A stretch of 64,000 bases of DNA from Mesorhizobium sp. M2E.F.Ca.ET.219.01.1.1 (GTDB taxonomy: Bacteria; Pseudomonadota; Alphaproteobacteria; Rhizobiales; Rhizobiaceae): contig NZ_SADT02000007.1 in the NCBI RefSeq assembly GCF_004016445.2, forward strand, positions 1 to 64,000, in the 5' to 3' direction. This document shows positions 10,001 to 18,186 of the stretch, one piece after another. Every line of letters begins with the position of its first letter. The stretch's first letter is position 1. The notes beneath the pieces were generated by a model. That model was not told the DNA's origin. It did not search any database and was given only the letters and a program-made list of their open reading frames with translations. Made by a program: the position numbers and the translations under genes.

Positions 10001-11848
10001 CGTGACTGTTTCATCGCCCAGGCTCGCCGTGGTGAGTGCGCGCAACACCGAGGGCAAGGCCTCCTGGATGCCGGGCTCCAGCGAGTCCACGACTTCGTCG
10101 GCGCGGCGCGCGATTGCGCCTTCGAGCCCGCCGAGCGCACGATAATGCGCAAAGGTGAGAACGCGTCGGTCGCCACTGGCTTGGTACAACGCGTCGAGGA
10201 CAAACTCGAGAAGCGGCAATGATCCGGGATCGGCAGTTGCTGCCGCCTGCAGCACGTCATCGAGCCGCCCCAACTCGGCACTCTCCTCGAAGCGGAGCCC
10301 AGCCACGACCGCAGGTTCGCGGATCATCTGCGCGATCTCTGGGCCGGTTGGTGGCAGAAGTTCGTAGCTGGCGAGGCCGTCCTTGAGCGCCGAGAAACCC
10401 GGAACCTCGCCGCATCGGTGAAAGAAGTCCGAACGGATCGCCGCTATAACCCAGACCAGTCCACTCGCCGCCAGCACCGCCATGAACCGGACAAGGGCCA
10501 CGCGCGTCGCAGGCTGCCTCTCCGTCGTGAACAGCTCCTCCAGTTGATCGATGACCACAAGCAGTCTGATCTGCGAGCGAGCCGGCCCGGCGGCCTTACG
10601 AAGCGCCTGTCGGACCATCGCCAGGGCTCTATCCGGTGTGCTCCTGCAGAGGCGAGCAAACTCCGCGGCGGTTGCTTCCGAGGACAGCTCCGGCACAGCA
10701 GCTTCGTGAAGCAGCGCCGCAGCCAATACAGCGAATGCATCCGGTCCCTCGGAGAGGCGGATCAGGCAGCGGCGCCACAAGGATATGCCTGCCACGGCTC
10801 CAGGTCGCGTCAATGATGGCAGCAGGCCGGCGCGCAGGAGGGAAGACTTGCCACAACCGCTCATTCCGTAGATGAGCAGGAATGCCGTGCCGCTTGCTGC
10901 CTGCTGCTCCAGTCTGGCCGTGCAGGCGGCAATCGCCCGGGCTCGGCCGAAGAATAGATCGGCATCTTCGAATTCGAAGGCATCGAGACCGCGAAATGGC
11001 GACCTGACCGGCTCCTCGGACGCAAGACATACGCCGTAGATGCGCAAGGCACGGGCGACATCCTTCAGTTTGTGCTCGCCGAGATCGATGAATTCCAGCG
11101 AGAGGTGGTCCTGAGCCTGGGCGCGGACCGCTTCCGTGATGCAAATCCCGCCGGGGCGTGACAAGGTTTGAAGATGAGCTGCGACCTCGATGGCCTCGCC
11201 CCTGAGGTGGTCACCCTCGGCGACGACGTAACCGAGGTCAACGCCGATGCGGAAGCGCCTCTGCTTTGTCTCGGGAACCTCGCAGTTCCGCCTATCGACC
11301 TCATGCTGGATCTCGTTCGCACACCGCAGTGCCTCGACAGGGCCAGCAAACTCCGCAAGGACTGTCTCGCCGACGCTCGCGAAGACACGGCCGGAATGTT
11401 TTATCAGCAGCCGATCAAGGACCTCCCTGTACGCCGGCTTAGGTGCAGCAATGCTCCGCTCATCCTTGCCTGCCGGCCGGACTTCGGCGGCCAATTCTGC
11501 CGCCAGAATTGTAACCAATCTTGGTCCGGCATCTGAGGGAAGGACCAACCTGTAACCGCGCCTCGGCACTGTCTGCACGACGGCCTGGCGACTGTCGTTA
11601 AGCGCCGCACGGATCTCGTGAATGCATTGGACCAGGCTGTCATCGGTGACGGCTAGCCCATTCCAGACCGCCTTCATCAGCTCGTCCTTGGTGATCACGC
11701 GATCAGCATTCTCCAGAAGGTGGCGAAGTACCGCAAAGGTCTGGTGGCGAACTGCGATTGTCCTGTTGAACTGGTCGCGCAAGGTCTCGCTGCTCACGTC
11801 GGCGGTCACGCCGTTGAGCACGAACGTCGTGGGCGGCGAGCTATTCAA
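7043..11848 (-). CDS. Membrane-bound CadC-like regulator: winged helix, degenerate cyclase, STAND ATPase, WD40 propellers
   Basis: A 1601-residue protein. Domains in order: OmpR/CadC-type winged helix (about residues 8-105, ending TVPRRGYRLVLPS); a class III cyclase-like domain (about 112-275) in which the metal-binding aspartates are replaced (AAELAAE and SVGETVLAEF), so catalysis is unlikely; a STAND-type NTPase with Walker A GMSGCGKS near 330 and Walker B LLVVIDQLEELF near 435; a coiled coil (about 735-785); one membrane helix (AAVVAIMLALMAGAGALVAF, about 790-810); and about 15 WD40 repeats to the C-terminus. Topology predicts cytoplasmic DNA-binding and ATPase parts and periplasmic propellers. 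The start is TTG at 11848, set six bases after AGGGGA, rather than the TTG at 11863. It is divergent from the exported DUF1194 protein. Probably a one-component sensor and transcription factor; signal and targets unknown. Confidence 0.85.
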   Translation of the reverse strand: MNSSPPTTFVLNGVTADVSSETLRDQFNRTIAVRHQTFAVLRHLLENADRVITKDELMKAVWNGLAVTDDSLVQCIHEIRAALNDSRQAVVQTVPRRGYRLVLPSDAGPRLVTILAAELAAEVRPAGKDERSIAAPKPAYREVLDRLLIKHSGRVFASVGETVLAEFAGPVEALRCANEIQHEVDRRNCEVPETKQRRFRIGVDLGYVVAEGDHLRGEAIEVAAHLQTLSRPGGICITEAVRAQAQDHLSLEFIDLGEHKLKDVARALRIYGVCLASEEPVRSPFRGLDAFEFEDADLFFGRARAIAACTARLEQQAASGTAFLLIYGMSGCGKSSLLRAGLLPSLTRPGAVAGISLWRRCLIRLSEGPDAFAVLAAALLHEAAVPELSSEATAAEFARLCRSTPDRALAMVRQALRKAAGPARSQIRLLVVIDQLEELFTTERQPATRVALVRFMAVLAASGLVWVIAAIRSDFFHRCGEVPGFSALKDGLASYELLPPTGPEIAQMIREPAVVAGLRFEESAELGRLDDVLQAAATADPGSLPLLEFVLDALYQASGDRRVLTFAHYRALGGLEGAIARRADEVVDSLEPGIQEALPSVLRALTTASLGDETVTARPAQYTEVASTPARSTLVRALIDARLLVSDEDAAGRVFVRLAHEALLSRWPRASDIVNANRNFLATRERLRADTHRWHLESRNRELLLPSGKRLAEGEELMLSRREEVDAAVLEYIEESLRAHRQKEEKDRQAELALVAAAEEAKRERLEREAERRSLAAAAANRLARRTRYAAVVAIMLALMAGAGALVAFKAREEARGQRDQALRNQFLSLSFLSERSAAAGNTEAAIRLALEALPSKEQPERPYLFEAEAALYKALLAHRQIEILRPGGGVAHAAFNPTGDRVVTASYDKTAAVWDVSSGAETAILKGHDGAVERAEFSPDGSRILTAARDGTARLWDAVSGEQLSILRPVGNYPTAIFSPDGTRVLTAGENSNATLWDAETGKKVLGVSSDAYTRAAFSSDGRSFATAGKHSVSIWNTADGALTQSIRVTSWPYTLAFSPDGSRMVAGPWGWHSHRDTSSLFDVSKGTEIAKLAGSKSDTQLNGVIFSHGGQRIATVSLDGTARIWDGTLGTLDEVLGQEVSGLKPDIDTDERDVEMNGAFSHDDRFLATTSINGPIRIWDAERASLVTTIAGHEALVEHLEFSPVDSNILLTASHDGTARLWDVDGALTTALSHEYRPTFAVFSPDSVHLLTGGGDSAAHLWDVVSGREIIRLDTHEIIQSASFSPDGKRVATASLEGVVRIFDVATGHETAQFRSDAGLIKIQFGRDGKSLVCAWINGTAQLRDATAGTELAVIATSSNLPQAVLSPDGRLILSAREDNVGRLLTTSAAELRALVGHRDRITAAAFNPNSQLVATGSLDHTARIWSTTEGISVRTLEGHTGAVTAVAFSPDSQSLLTASRDGTARIWSVSGDLEKVLRGHSGALDSAEFSPNGLYVVTASTEDRTVRLWAAQSGRQLAVLGSQDEATFRPGFTRAALSADGNHVAIISGEQRVSIVRLFQTPKELIDFALHTVPRELTPCERRSFFLPEDPAKGTCPG

Positions 11849-12030
11849 GCCGGTTCCCCTCAAGCACGAAGCCGCAGCCCCATACTAGCACGGTTTCGTG
11901 TTTCGAAGACTGATCATCATCCAGGCCCTGGGAGCGCGGATTTCGGCGAATGATCGTAAGCCGTTCGTGACTTGGCAAATGCCCCGGACCGACAATTCCA
12001 CAATTCCATTGTCGGTGAGAGGGGTTCGCT

Positions 12031-12891
12031 ATGGACTGCTTAGTACGGATTGCCGGAAGCATGGGTGCAAGAACAGTGCTGCGGCTTACGGGCGCCTTCC
12101 TGCTCGCCCTATTCTTCGCGACAGCGCCACAAGCTCACTCGACGGACCGTCCCGCTGGCGGCTTGGCCGAAGTCGATTTGCAATTGATCCTTGCCGTGGA
12201 CGTCTCGCCGTCGATGAGCAGAATTGAGCAAAAAGTGCAGCGCGACGGCTATGTTGATGCTTTCCGCCACGCGGACATCGCCATGGCAATCAAGGCCGGA
12301 GAACTGGGAAGAATCGCAGTCCTCTATCTGGAGTGGGCGGGACCAAATCAGCAAACCGTCATCGTGCCGTGGACAATTGTTGAAAGCCGCGAGGACGCTC
12401 TGACTTTGGCGGACAGGCTTGCGGCTCTGTCGTTGACTGAAGGCCGCGGAACGTCGATTTCCGGCGCGTTGCAGGCCGCGAATGGACTGTTTGCGAAGAG
12501 CGGCTTGCGCAGCCCGCGCCGTGTTATTGACGTATCCGGCGACGGACCCAACAATGCCGGGGCACCCGTTGACCCCATCCGGCAGTTTCTTCTCGCGGAA
12601 GGTGTGGCGATCAACGGGCTGCCTATCGCACTACCCCGCAATGGCGAGTCCGACGGGTTTGCACGGTACGACCATTCCAGCCTGCAATCCTATTTCGAGC
12701 GCTGCGTCATCGGCGGACCGGACGCATTTGCAATCGGCGTCACCGACGCCGCGATGTTCGCCACAGCGGTCCGTCGAAAGCTGGTTCGTGAAATCTCCAT
12801 GAACGTGGATCAGGTGATCTACGCCGCGTACACGGAGCGTTCCGGCCGCACGGTCGATTGCAACATGATTGGTCAGTTGCCAGGTCGATGA
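12031..12891 (+). CDS. Exported VWA-like protein, DUF1194 family
   Basis: A 286-residue protein with an N-terminal signal sequence (hydrophobic core LTGAFLLALFFATAP, cleavage likely near QAHS) followed by a von Willebrand A-like fold. DLQLILAVDVSPSM carries the DxSxS metal-ion-dependent adhesion motif, and VIDVSGDGPNNAG is the second conserved DUF1194 block. The ATG at 12031 follows GAGAGGGG at a suitable distance; a second ATG at 12061 is possible and would leave a cleaner signal peptide. Such proteins probably bind a partner protein through a metal ion in the periplasm; the exact role is not known. Its gene is divergent from the WD40-bearing regulator, with about 180 bp between starts, suggesting common control or function. 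Confidence 0.85.
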   Translation: MDCLVRIAGSMGARTVLRLTGAFLLALFFATAPQAHSTDRPAGGLAEVDLQLILAVDVSPSMSRIEQKVQRDGYVDAFRHADIAMAIKAGELGRIAVLYLEWAGPNQQTVIVPWTIVESREDALTLADRLAALSLTEGRGTSISGALQAANGLFAKSGLRSPRRVIDVSGDGPNNAGAPVDPIRQFLLAEGVAINGLPIALPRNGESDGFARYDHSSLQSYFERCVIGGPDAFAIGVTDAAMFATAVRRKLVREISMNVDQVIYAAYTERSGRTVDCNMIGQLPGR

Positions 12892-13044
12892 GCTCGGCAA
12901 TGTGGTGCCAGCAACGGAATAGCTTCGCGCATTTCTGCCGACAGTCAAACAGAGCAGGTAGCATCAACAGCGATGAACGCCGCCAAAGGCTGAAGGGCTG
13001 CTAGTCGATAACTTCGTTCCAAAACCGGAAGGGCAAGTTTCGGC

Positions 13045-13121
13045 CCCTTTTCAGACTAACCAGTGTGATCGAAATCGAGCGAAGGCAGCTTTGCGCCTCG
13101 AAGCGGTCGTTGAAAGGGCCA
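13045..13121 (+). repeat. Dispersed repeat, copy B (right flank of the regulator/DUF1194 module)
   Basis: Direct repeat of 6760-6834, in the same orientation, lying just beyond the end of the DUF1194 gene. A shorter, weaker resemblance exists at about 14498-14540 (CATTTCGGTC-TTCA block). The pair brackets the regulator and DUF1194 genes. Confidence 0.5.
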
Positions 13122-13151
13122 AGGCCGACGCTGGCGGCGGCTCTTCATGGT

Positions 13152-14228
13152 TCAAAGGCTCTGCTCTTGCTCAGCAATACCTTGTCGGGATGCCAGCGAA
13201 TTGCAGATCAGCACGAGCTTGCCCTTGACGCCTCCCTGACCGAGCAGTTCCTGGGCGCGACGAGCCTCGGTCAATGGCATCCGCATGGCCACCATCGGCT
13301 TGATTTTGCCGTCGCGAAGCAGCTTGAGCAGGGCGCTGAGATCTTCGCGGAACCAGGCGGGCTTCCACCGTTTCAAATATTGTATGCTGTAGGGGAGTAT
13401 GCGTCGTCGGCCTGGTGAGACGAAAGCGCAGACCGCGTACCACACAGGTCGAAGTATCCCGCGTAGGCGATAGCGTAAGCCTCCTGCCAATCGGCCCTTC
13501 TGCAGAAATGAAGTGAAGCCATACGCTATGACGCGGCCACCGGGCCTCAGAGCCCGAAACGACCGCCAGACATTGGCTTTGCCGACCCCGTCGAAGACGA
13601 CATCCACGCCGCCGTTTGTCAGGCGATGGGCCTCTTTGACGAAGTCGGCCCGTTCGTAGTCGATCGGCGTGGCCCCGAGATCAGATACGATCTGATGATC
13701 CGCAAGAGACGCAGTCCCATACATCTCTAAACCTGCCAGGCGGCCAAGTTGCAGCAGAGCCGTGCCGACTCCACCGGCCGCGCCATGAATGAGAACCCGT
13801 TGACCCGGTGAAGCATGCCCAAGGCGATGCATCATCTGATGGGCTGTGACGTAGTTCAGCACGAGGCTAACTGCCTCGATCGGATCAACGCCAGTCGGAA
13901 CTGAAGTGAGTTCATCTTCAGGGAGGCAGATGAACTGGGCGTAGCCACCATGAATGGGCAATGCCGCAACCAGTTTACCGAGCATTGCATGGGACGCACC
14001 CTCTCCGGCTTCGTCTACGATGCCCACGATGTCCCATCCTGGCGTGAATGGCAGGGTCGTTTTTTCTGGATGGATCCCCTCTCGCATCAATAGCTCTGCG
14101 AAGGAGACGCCGGCGGCGATTATTTGCACCCGCAACTCACCTGAAGCCGGATGGGGCGCGTCGTCCTCCACGATCTCCAGAACTTCAGGTCCGCCATGAT
14201 GGCGAACAACGACGCGCAGAGACTTCAC
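13152..14228 (-). CDS. Zinc-independent MDR-family quinone oxidoreductase (NADPH-dependent)
   Basis: A 358-residue medium-chain dehydrogenase/reductase of the quinone oxidoreductase type. The N-terminal GroES-like half contains GGPEVLEIVEDDAPHPASGE and PFTPGWDIVGIVDE; the Rossmann half has VLIHGAAGGVGTALLQL, the AAGGVG dinucleotide motif of the quinone reductase branch. The catalytic and structural zinc cysteines of alcohol dehydrogenases are absent. It probably reduces quinones or reactive enones with NADPH in the cytoplasm. The GTG at 14228 gives the family-like start (VKSLRVVV); a TTG at 14267 would add 13 unlikely residues. Neither has a well-placed ribosome-binding site, so the start is uncertain. 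It opens a cluster of stress-type genes. Confidence 0.82.
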   Translation of the reverse strand: MKSLRVVVRHHGGPEVLEIVEDDAPHPASGELRVQIIAAGVSFAELLMREGIHPEKTTLPFTPGWDIVGIVDEAGEGASHAMLGKLVAALPIHGGYAQFICLPEDELTSVPTGVDPIEAVSLVLNYVTAHQMMHRLGHASPGQRVLIHGAAGGVGTALLQLGRLAGLEMYGTASLADHQIVSDLGATPIDYERADFVKEAHRLTNGGVDVVFDGVGKANVWRSFRALRPGGRVIAYGFTSFLQKGRLAGGLRYRLRGILRPVWYAVCAFVSPGRRRILPYSIQYLKRWKPAWFREDLSALLKLLRDGKIKPMVAMRMPLTEARRAQELLGQGGVKGKLVLICNSLASRQGIAEQEQSL

Positions 14229-14788
14229 GGCGGGCTCGGTCCGGATTGGACTCCTCCACTGAGGCAAACTCAGACGAAAGGATAGCGCGCGCGGTATGAA
14301 GCGCTTTGCTCCAGATCAAACCCACCAGAGATCGGTCGCCACCCACGAATAGCTGCTTATTTGCGCAGAATGACATTGCGACGCAGCCCTCACAGGAGCA
14401 GGTCAATTGCCATTGGGCGCGGGTGGAAACAATGACCGTTTGGGCTCACGACCTGGCAGTTTGAATGTCTGATATCCTCGTTCTGGAGGCGGAAGCCGTC
14501 ATTCCGCTTTCGGCCCCATTTCGGTCATTCACTACGAAGAAGTTCATGGCGACCGTGGCCACAATGTCGATATCCCGAAGCTAGTTGTTAATCTCGTTCG
14601 TCGTCGTTAGGTTCGCCAGACCATACGAGAGAATACGAAGGAAATGGGTTGGCGAACCATCCGCTAACGTATTGATTTCCGGTAGAAAACGACGACCCTC
14701 CGGGCCCACCAGAACGCCTATCTAAGTATTTGTTGATATTTTTTCGAGTTGCTCACAATGTGGACTCGAACCCCCGGCGCCTCGACGT
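14229..14788. other. Intergenic stretch with minor inverted repeat
   Basis: No supported gene. A 9-bp inverted repeat (GGTTCGCCA at about 14610-14618 and TGGCGAACC at about 14644-14652) with a loop of about 25 bases lies here, as does a weak relic of the dispersed repeat near 14500. Base composition is more AT-rich toward 14720-14750. Confidence 0.35.
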
Positions 14789-15478
14789 CTAACCCGCAAC
14801 CTTCGTCGCGGCGCTGGCGATGAATTCTGCCACCGTTTCCGGCTGCGAAAGCATCGGAACATGGCTGCTCTGGAGGACCATAGTTTCGGCACCCATGCGG
14901 TCAGCGGAGTCCCGTTCGACGGCCGGCGGAATGGTTTCGTCGTGTGCCGCGACAATGTACCAGGACCGTTTGGAGCGCCATGCGGCTACTGACACCTTGT
15001 CGCTGAAGCACCGTGCGGCCAGCGGGCCCTGCGTGGCGTAGACGATGTCGGCCTCTTCCGCCGGGAGGTCCTGGACGAAATGCTTGCGGACACCTTCGGG
15101 CGTCAGCGCCACATAGCCCTCGCCATAGGGTTTGATCTCGGCCGCAGCGGGGGCCGGCGGATAGTCCTTCCACCACTCGCCGAATGACTGGCCACTGTCC
15201 GGCGCACCCGCTGCGATATATACAAGTGCCTTTACCTGCGCATGGTTGCCGGCCTCGGTGATCACCGCGCCGCCCCATGAATGACCGACCAAAAGGACCG
15301 GCCCTTCCTGCATTCCGATGACGCGATGCGTCGCCGTCACGTCGTCGGCCAGCGAACTCAGTGGGTTCTGAACAGCTACTGCTTTGAGACCTCGTTTCGT
15401 CAGAAGAGGAATGACTTTTGCCCAACAGGAACCGTCTGCAAACGCCCCATGGACGAGCACTATAGTTTTGATTGCCAT
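14789..15478 (-). CDS. Alpha/beta hydrolase (EstC/pyrethroid-hydrolase-like), cytoplasmic paralogue
   Basis: A 229-residue alpha/beta hydrolase. The strand-1 motif VLVHGAFADGSCW, the nucleophile elbow GHSWGG, an acid in VAAHDETIPP and the histidine in SSHVPML form the expected triad. Length fits the compact EstC-like group of esterases. There is no signal peptide, in contrast to the paralogue at 16590-17351, with which it shares most motifs (HGAFADGS-WAKVIP, AVQNPL, HSWGGAVITEAGN). The ATG at 15478 is preceded by AAAGGAGAAG. The substrate is unknown; activity on small esters or lactones is plausible. Confidence 0.85.
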   Translation of the reverse strand: MAIKTIVLVHGAFADGSCWAKVIPLLTKRGLKAVAVQNPLSSLADDVTATHRVIGMQEGPVLLVGHSWGGAVITEAGNHAQVKALVYIAAGAPDSGQSFGEWWKDYPPAPAAAEIKPYGEGYVALTPEGVRKHFVQDLPAEEADIVYATQGPLAARCFSDKVSVAAWRSKRSWYIVAAHDETIPPAVERDSADRMGAETMVLQSSHVPMLSQPETVAEFIASAATKVAG

Positions 15479-15585
15479 GTTTACTTCTCCTTTGTTATGA
15501 ACGAGCGCAGTTTACCGGGAGGAATGGGCCTCACGGGCAAAGCTGGTTGCCAACCAGGCAACGCAGTTGGGACCGTTCCAGCAGC

Positions 15586-16098
15586 TCAGCTGCCGCGCAG
15601 TGTTTCGAAAAGGAACCAGACGCGCTTCTCGGTCTCGTCGATCCAGTTTTCCAGAAGGCTGGCTGTGGCCACGTCGCCATATTCGTCGCAAACATCGTGC
15701 GTCGAGCGCATGCTCGCGACGAGCGCCAGGTTGTCCTCGCGAAGTTCGGCGAGCATCTCGTGCGGGCGGATGAAATCCGTGTCGTTGTCCAGGAGCCGCT
15801 GCCTGCGAGAAATGTCTCCGACCGACTTGATGGTGCCGGCGCCGAGCGCGCGACCCCGCGCCGCCAGCGGATCGGTCATAGCCAAGATTTCGGCGCTCTG
15901 ATCGTCGAGCAGAAGGTGGTAGTCGCGGAAATGGGGACCCGACATATGCCAATGGAAATTCTTGGTCTTCACATAGAGTGCAAAGATGTCGGCGAGCAGC
16001 ACTCTTGCGGCGGCGCCGATGTCCCTTGCCGCGTCTGCGCCCAAGCCGGTCGGGGTCTTCAGGTCGTAAGCTACGGGTGAATTATCAGTAGCGTCCAT
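15586..16098 (-). CDS. dps: Dps-family DNA-protecting ferritin
   Basis: A 170-residue Dps/ferritin-like protein. The conserved ferroxidase block at about residues 45-75 (KNFHWHMSGPHFRDYHLLLD) supplies the His and Asp/Glu iron ligands, which in Dps sit at the dimer interface. The protein is expected to form a dodecamer that oxidises ferrous iron with peroxide and binds DNA nonspecifically in stress or stationary phase. The ATG at 16098 follows AGGAG at good spacing; open sequence further upstream on this strand is not protein-like. It sits between two paralogous hydrolase genes in a stress-type cluster. No clear promoter motif was found upstream. Confidence 0.9.
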   Translation of the reverse strand: MDATDNSPVAYDLKTPTGLGADAARDIGAAARVLLADIFALYVKTKNFHWHMSGPHFRDYHLLLDDQSAEILAMTDPLAARGRALGAGTIKSVGDISRRQRLLDNDTDFIRPHEMLAELREDNLALVASMRSTHDVCDEYGDVATASLLENWIDETEKRVWFLFETLRGS

Positions 16099-16589
16099 GA
16101 GACAGTCTCCTGGTGTTGCAGGGGGAACTCGTCCGCGTTCGGGCTGTTTCCTCGGATTTTCGGCATTGCGTTTGCGGTTTGCCGGAGAAGCTGTGGCCGG
16201 CGCCGGAAGCGCTCCCGAACAACATATTCTGTTGCCGTTTGAAGCGGTGGTTAAACGAGGTGAATTCGAACCATCGCGGCGCGCGCGGCGGAGGTAGGGA
16301 GTTCCCCGGGCGGACCTATCCCGCACGGTCTGCAGCGATCGACCGTCTGAGGCAAGGCGCGACCGCCGCAAGGCGATCCATAGGTGTTAGACCATCCGTT
16401 CTGTGAACGCCGCCGTGGAAAGAAATGGGATTGGTTCCAGCTTGGGTCCCAGCCCCGACCGACGGCAGCCATTTAACCTTTTTTTACGGGTGGAAAATGG
16501 CGGTCGCGCATAGATTCGCCAATGCAAAGCAAGGTCGGATTGGCGAGAGCGTCAACGATCAAGATCTCCATCAATAAAGGAATTTGGCG
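16099..16589. other. Intergenic stretch between dps and the exported hydrolase
   Basis: No supported gene. It must hold the divergent promoters of dps and the hydrolase gene. A GGAAC/CGTT pair of the general-stress sigma type was looked for, but the spacing did not fit. Confidence 0.4.
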
Positions 16590-17351
16590 ATGAAAATGTA
16601 CGAAAGCATTATTGGCTTGAGCATCCTGCTGAGCGCTGCTGGAGCAGCAAGCCTGCCAGCTTCGGCCGCCGAGCTGAAAGCCAAAACTGCGGTCCTGGTC
16701 CATGGTGCGTTTGCCGACGGATCGAGTTGGGCCAAAGTCATTCCATATCTGGAAAAGGCTGGTCTCAAGGTCATTGCGGTTCAGAACCCGCTCGACTCTC
16801 TGGACAATGACGTCGCCGCCACGAAACGGGCCATTCAAAATGCGGAAGGTCCGGTCGTCCTGGTCGCCCATTCCTGGGGCGGCGCCGTCATCACGGAGGC
16901 GGGGAATGACGAAAAGGTCAAATCGCTCGTCTATGTTGCCGCTTATGCTCCGGACACAGGCCAATCGGTGGAGACCGCTACTTCGAAATATCCGCCACCG
17001 GAAAGTCTGAAGGCCTTCAACAAGGATCCGAATGGCTACCTCACCATCAGTGACGAGGGCATCAAGAAATACTTCGCCGCCGACCTTTCGCCTACGGAAC
17101 AGGCCGTCGTGGCGGCGACGCAGGGACCATTCCATATCCGGACACTATCGGCACCAGTGACCCACGCCGCATGGCGCGAGAAGCCTACCTTCATGGTTGT
17201 TGCGACGAACGATGCGATCATTCCGCCTCAGATGGAAAAGGATCAGGTCAAGGCCGCCAACGCCAAGGCGATCGAACTGCCGGCTAGCCACGTCGCTATG
17301 CTGTCCCATCCAAAGCAGGTCGCTGATCTGATAATCAAGGCGGCAGAGTAG
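16590..17351 (+). CDS. Alpha/beta hydrolase (EstC-like), exported paralogue
   Basis: A 253-residue paralogue of the hydrolase at 14789-15478, with a signal peptide (SIIGLSILLSAAGAASLPAS, cleavage near ASA-AE) that should send it to the periplasm. It has the HGAFADGSSW, AHSWGG and ASHVAML motifs and an acid in VVATNDAIIPP, so the triad is complete. The ATG at 16590 follows AAAGGAA; an adjacent TTG two codons upstream is less likely. The pair probably arose by duplication and relocation of one product. Substrate unknown. Confidence 0.87.
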   Translation: MKMYESIIGLSILLSAAGAASLPASAAELKAKTAVLVHGAFADGSSWAKVIPYLEKAGLKVIAVQNPLDSLDNDVAATKRAIQNAEGPVVLVAHSWGGAVITEAGNDEKVKSLVYVAAYAPDTGQSVETATSKYPPPESLKAFNKDPNGYLTISDEGIKKYFAADLSPTEQAVVAATQGPFHIRTLSAPVTHAAWREKPTFMVVATNDAIIPPQMEKDQVKAANAKAIELPASHVAMLSHPKQVADLIIKAAE

Positions 17352-17598
17352 CGAAATTGCCGACGCCACGCCGAGGCGCGCGAAAGCGGCCTTTTGCGAC
17401 GCAACCTGCCGAACGCTCGGCTCTCGCAGACGCGGTCGCGGGAGAAAATAACGATCGATAACGCCGAAGCGTTTGGTGAGGAACCGGAAGCCGTCATCAT
17501 TTGACGGCCTTCCGGGGCGCGCTGCAATCTCGTGGCAAACAAAGTGCCCCGTTGCCTCTAAGCGGAAGTAAGGTAAGTCAATCGGCATTGAGGCTTGT

Positions 17599-18095
17599 GT
17601 GCCGCGATCATACGACAGCCTTACGCTCGACGTTGCGGTCGTCGATGCCGTTGGCCACCTGATCGCTTTCATCCGTCAGGATGGAGCCCTCATGGGCAGT
17701 ATCGACCTCGCCATCAACAAGGCAGTGACAGCGAGAATGTTTGACGGGCCGGCGAGCCAGGCCCAGTCGGGCAAACCGTCGTTCGGCATTCAGGAAAGCG
17801 ATGCCGGCAAAGTTGTCATCTTCGACGCTGGCATACCGTCACCATTGGCGGCAACATCGTTGGCGCCATTGAGGCGAGCGCCGAGACGATTGAGCAGGAC
17901 GTTTCAGTTGCGGACGCAGCCGTAGCCGCACTTCGCCACTCAGCGCAGCCGCCGTCCGATCATCAAGGGTTACGATTCGCCGGAAGGCTATGGATGGTGC
18001 TGTCTCGACACCGCAACCGGGACCTATGTCTCGTTATGTTTGAAGGCCGTGTCGAGGAGGCGGTGACGCCGGCGCGTGCCAGCTCTGGTCGTTAG
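17599..18095 (+). pseudogene. GlcG/HbpS-family (DUF336) heme-binding-like protein, frameshifted
   Basis: The first frame reads LDVAVVDAVGHLIAFIRQDG and later GKPSFGIQESDAGKVVIFDA, clear GlcG/HbpS family blocks. At about 17838 the family continuation changes frame: the next frame gives VTIGGNIVGAIEASAETIEQ followed by DVSVADAAVAAL. One missing G in what was probably CCGGTC explains this exactly. The restored frame stays open to 18095 (about 165 residues), though the last 40 residues are not family-like. The apparent start (GTG 17599) begins inside the usual N-terminal helix, so the 5' end may be damaged too. The family binds heme or small ligands and accompanies glycolate and propanediol genes. 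Confidence 0.75.
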
Positions 18096-18186
18096 GCCGT
18101 GCAGCCGACCGCGTGAGGCTCCCGCCAGTCCGTCTCCAAAGGGCTTGAACGACCTCTATCATGAATGTTCGCCAGCCTCGACGGCC

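Noticed and set aside
7043..11848. The cyclase-like domain as an active adenylate cyclase
   Set aside because: Both metal-binding aspartate positions appear to be replaced (AAEL and GETV), so I describe it as a degenerate domain.
14755..14790. tRNA-like T-loop (GGTTCGAGTCC on the reverse strand)
   Set aside because: The flanking bases do not pair as a T stem and no acceptor, D or anticodon arm is present.
16386..16450. General-stress sigma factor promoter (GGAAC with CGTT) upstream of dps
   Set aside because: GGAAC and CGTT are about 24 bases apart instead of the expected 16-17.
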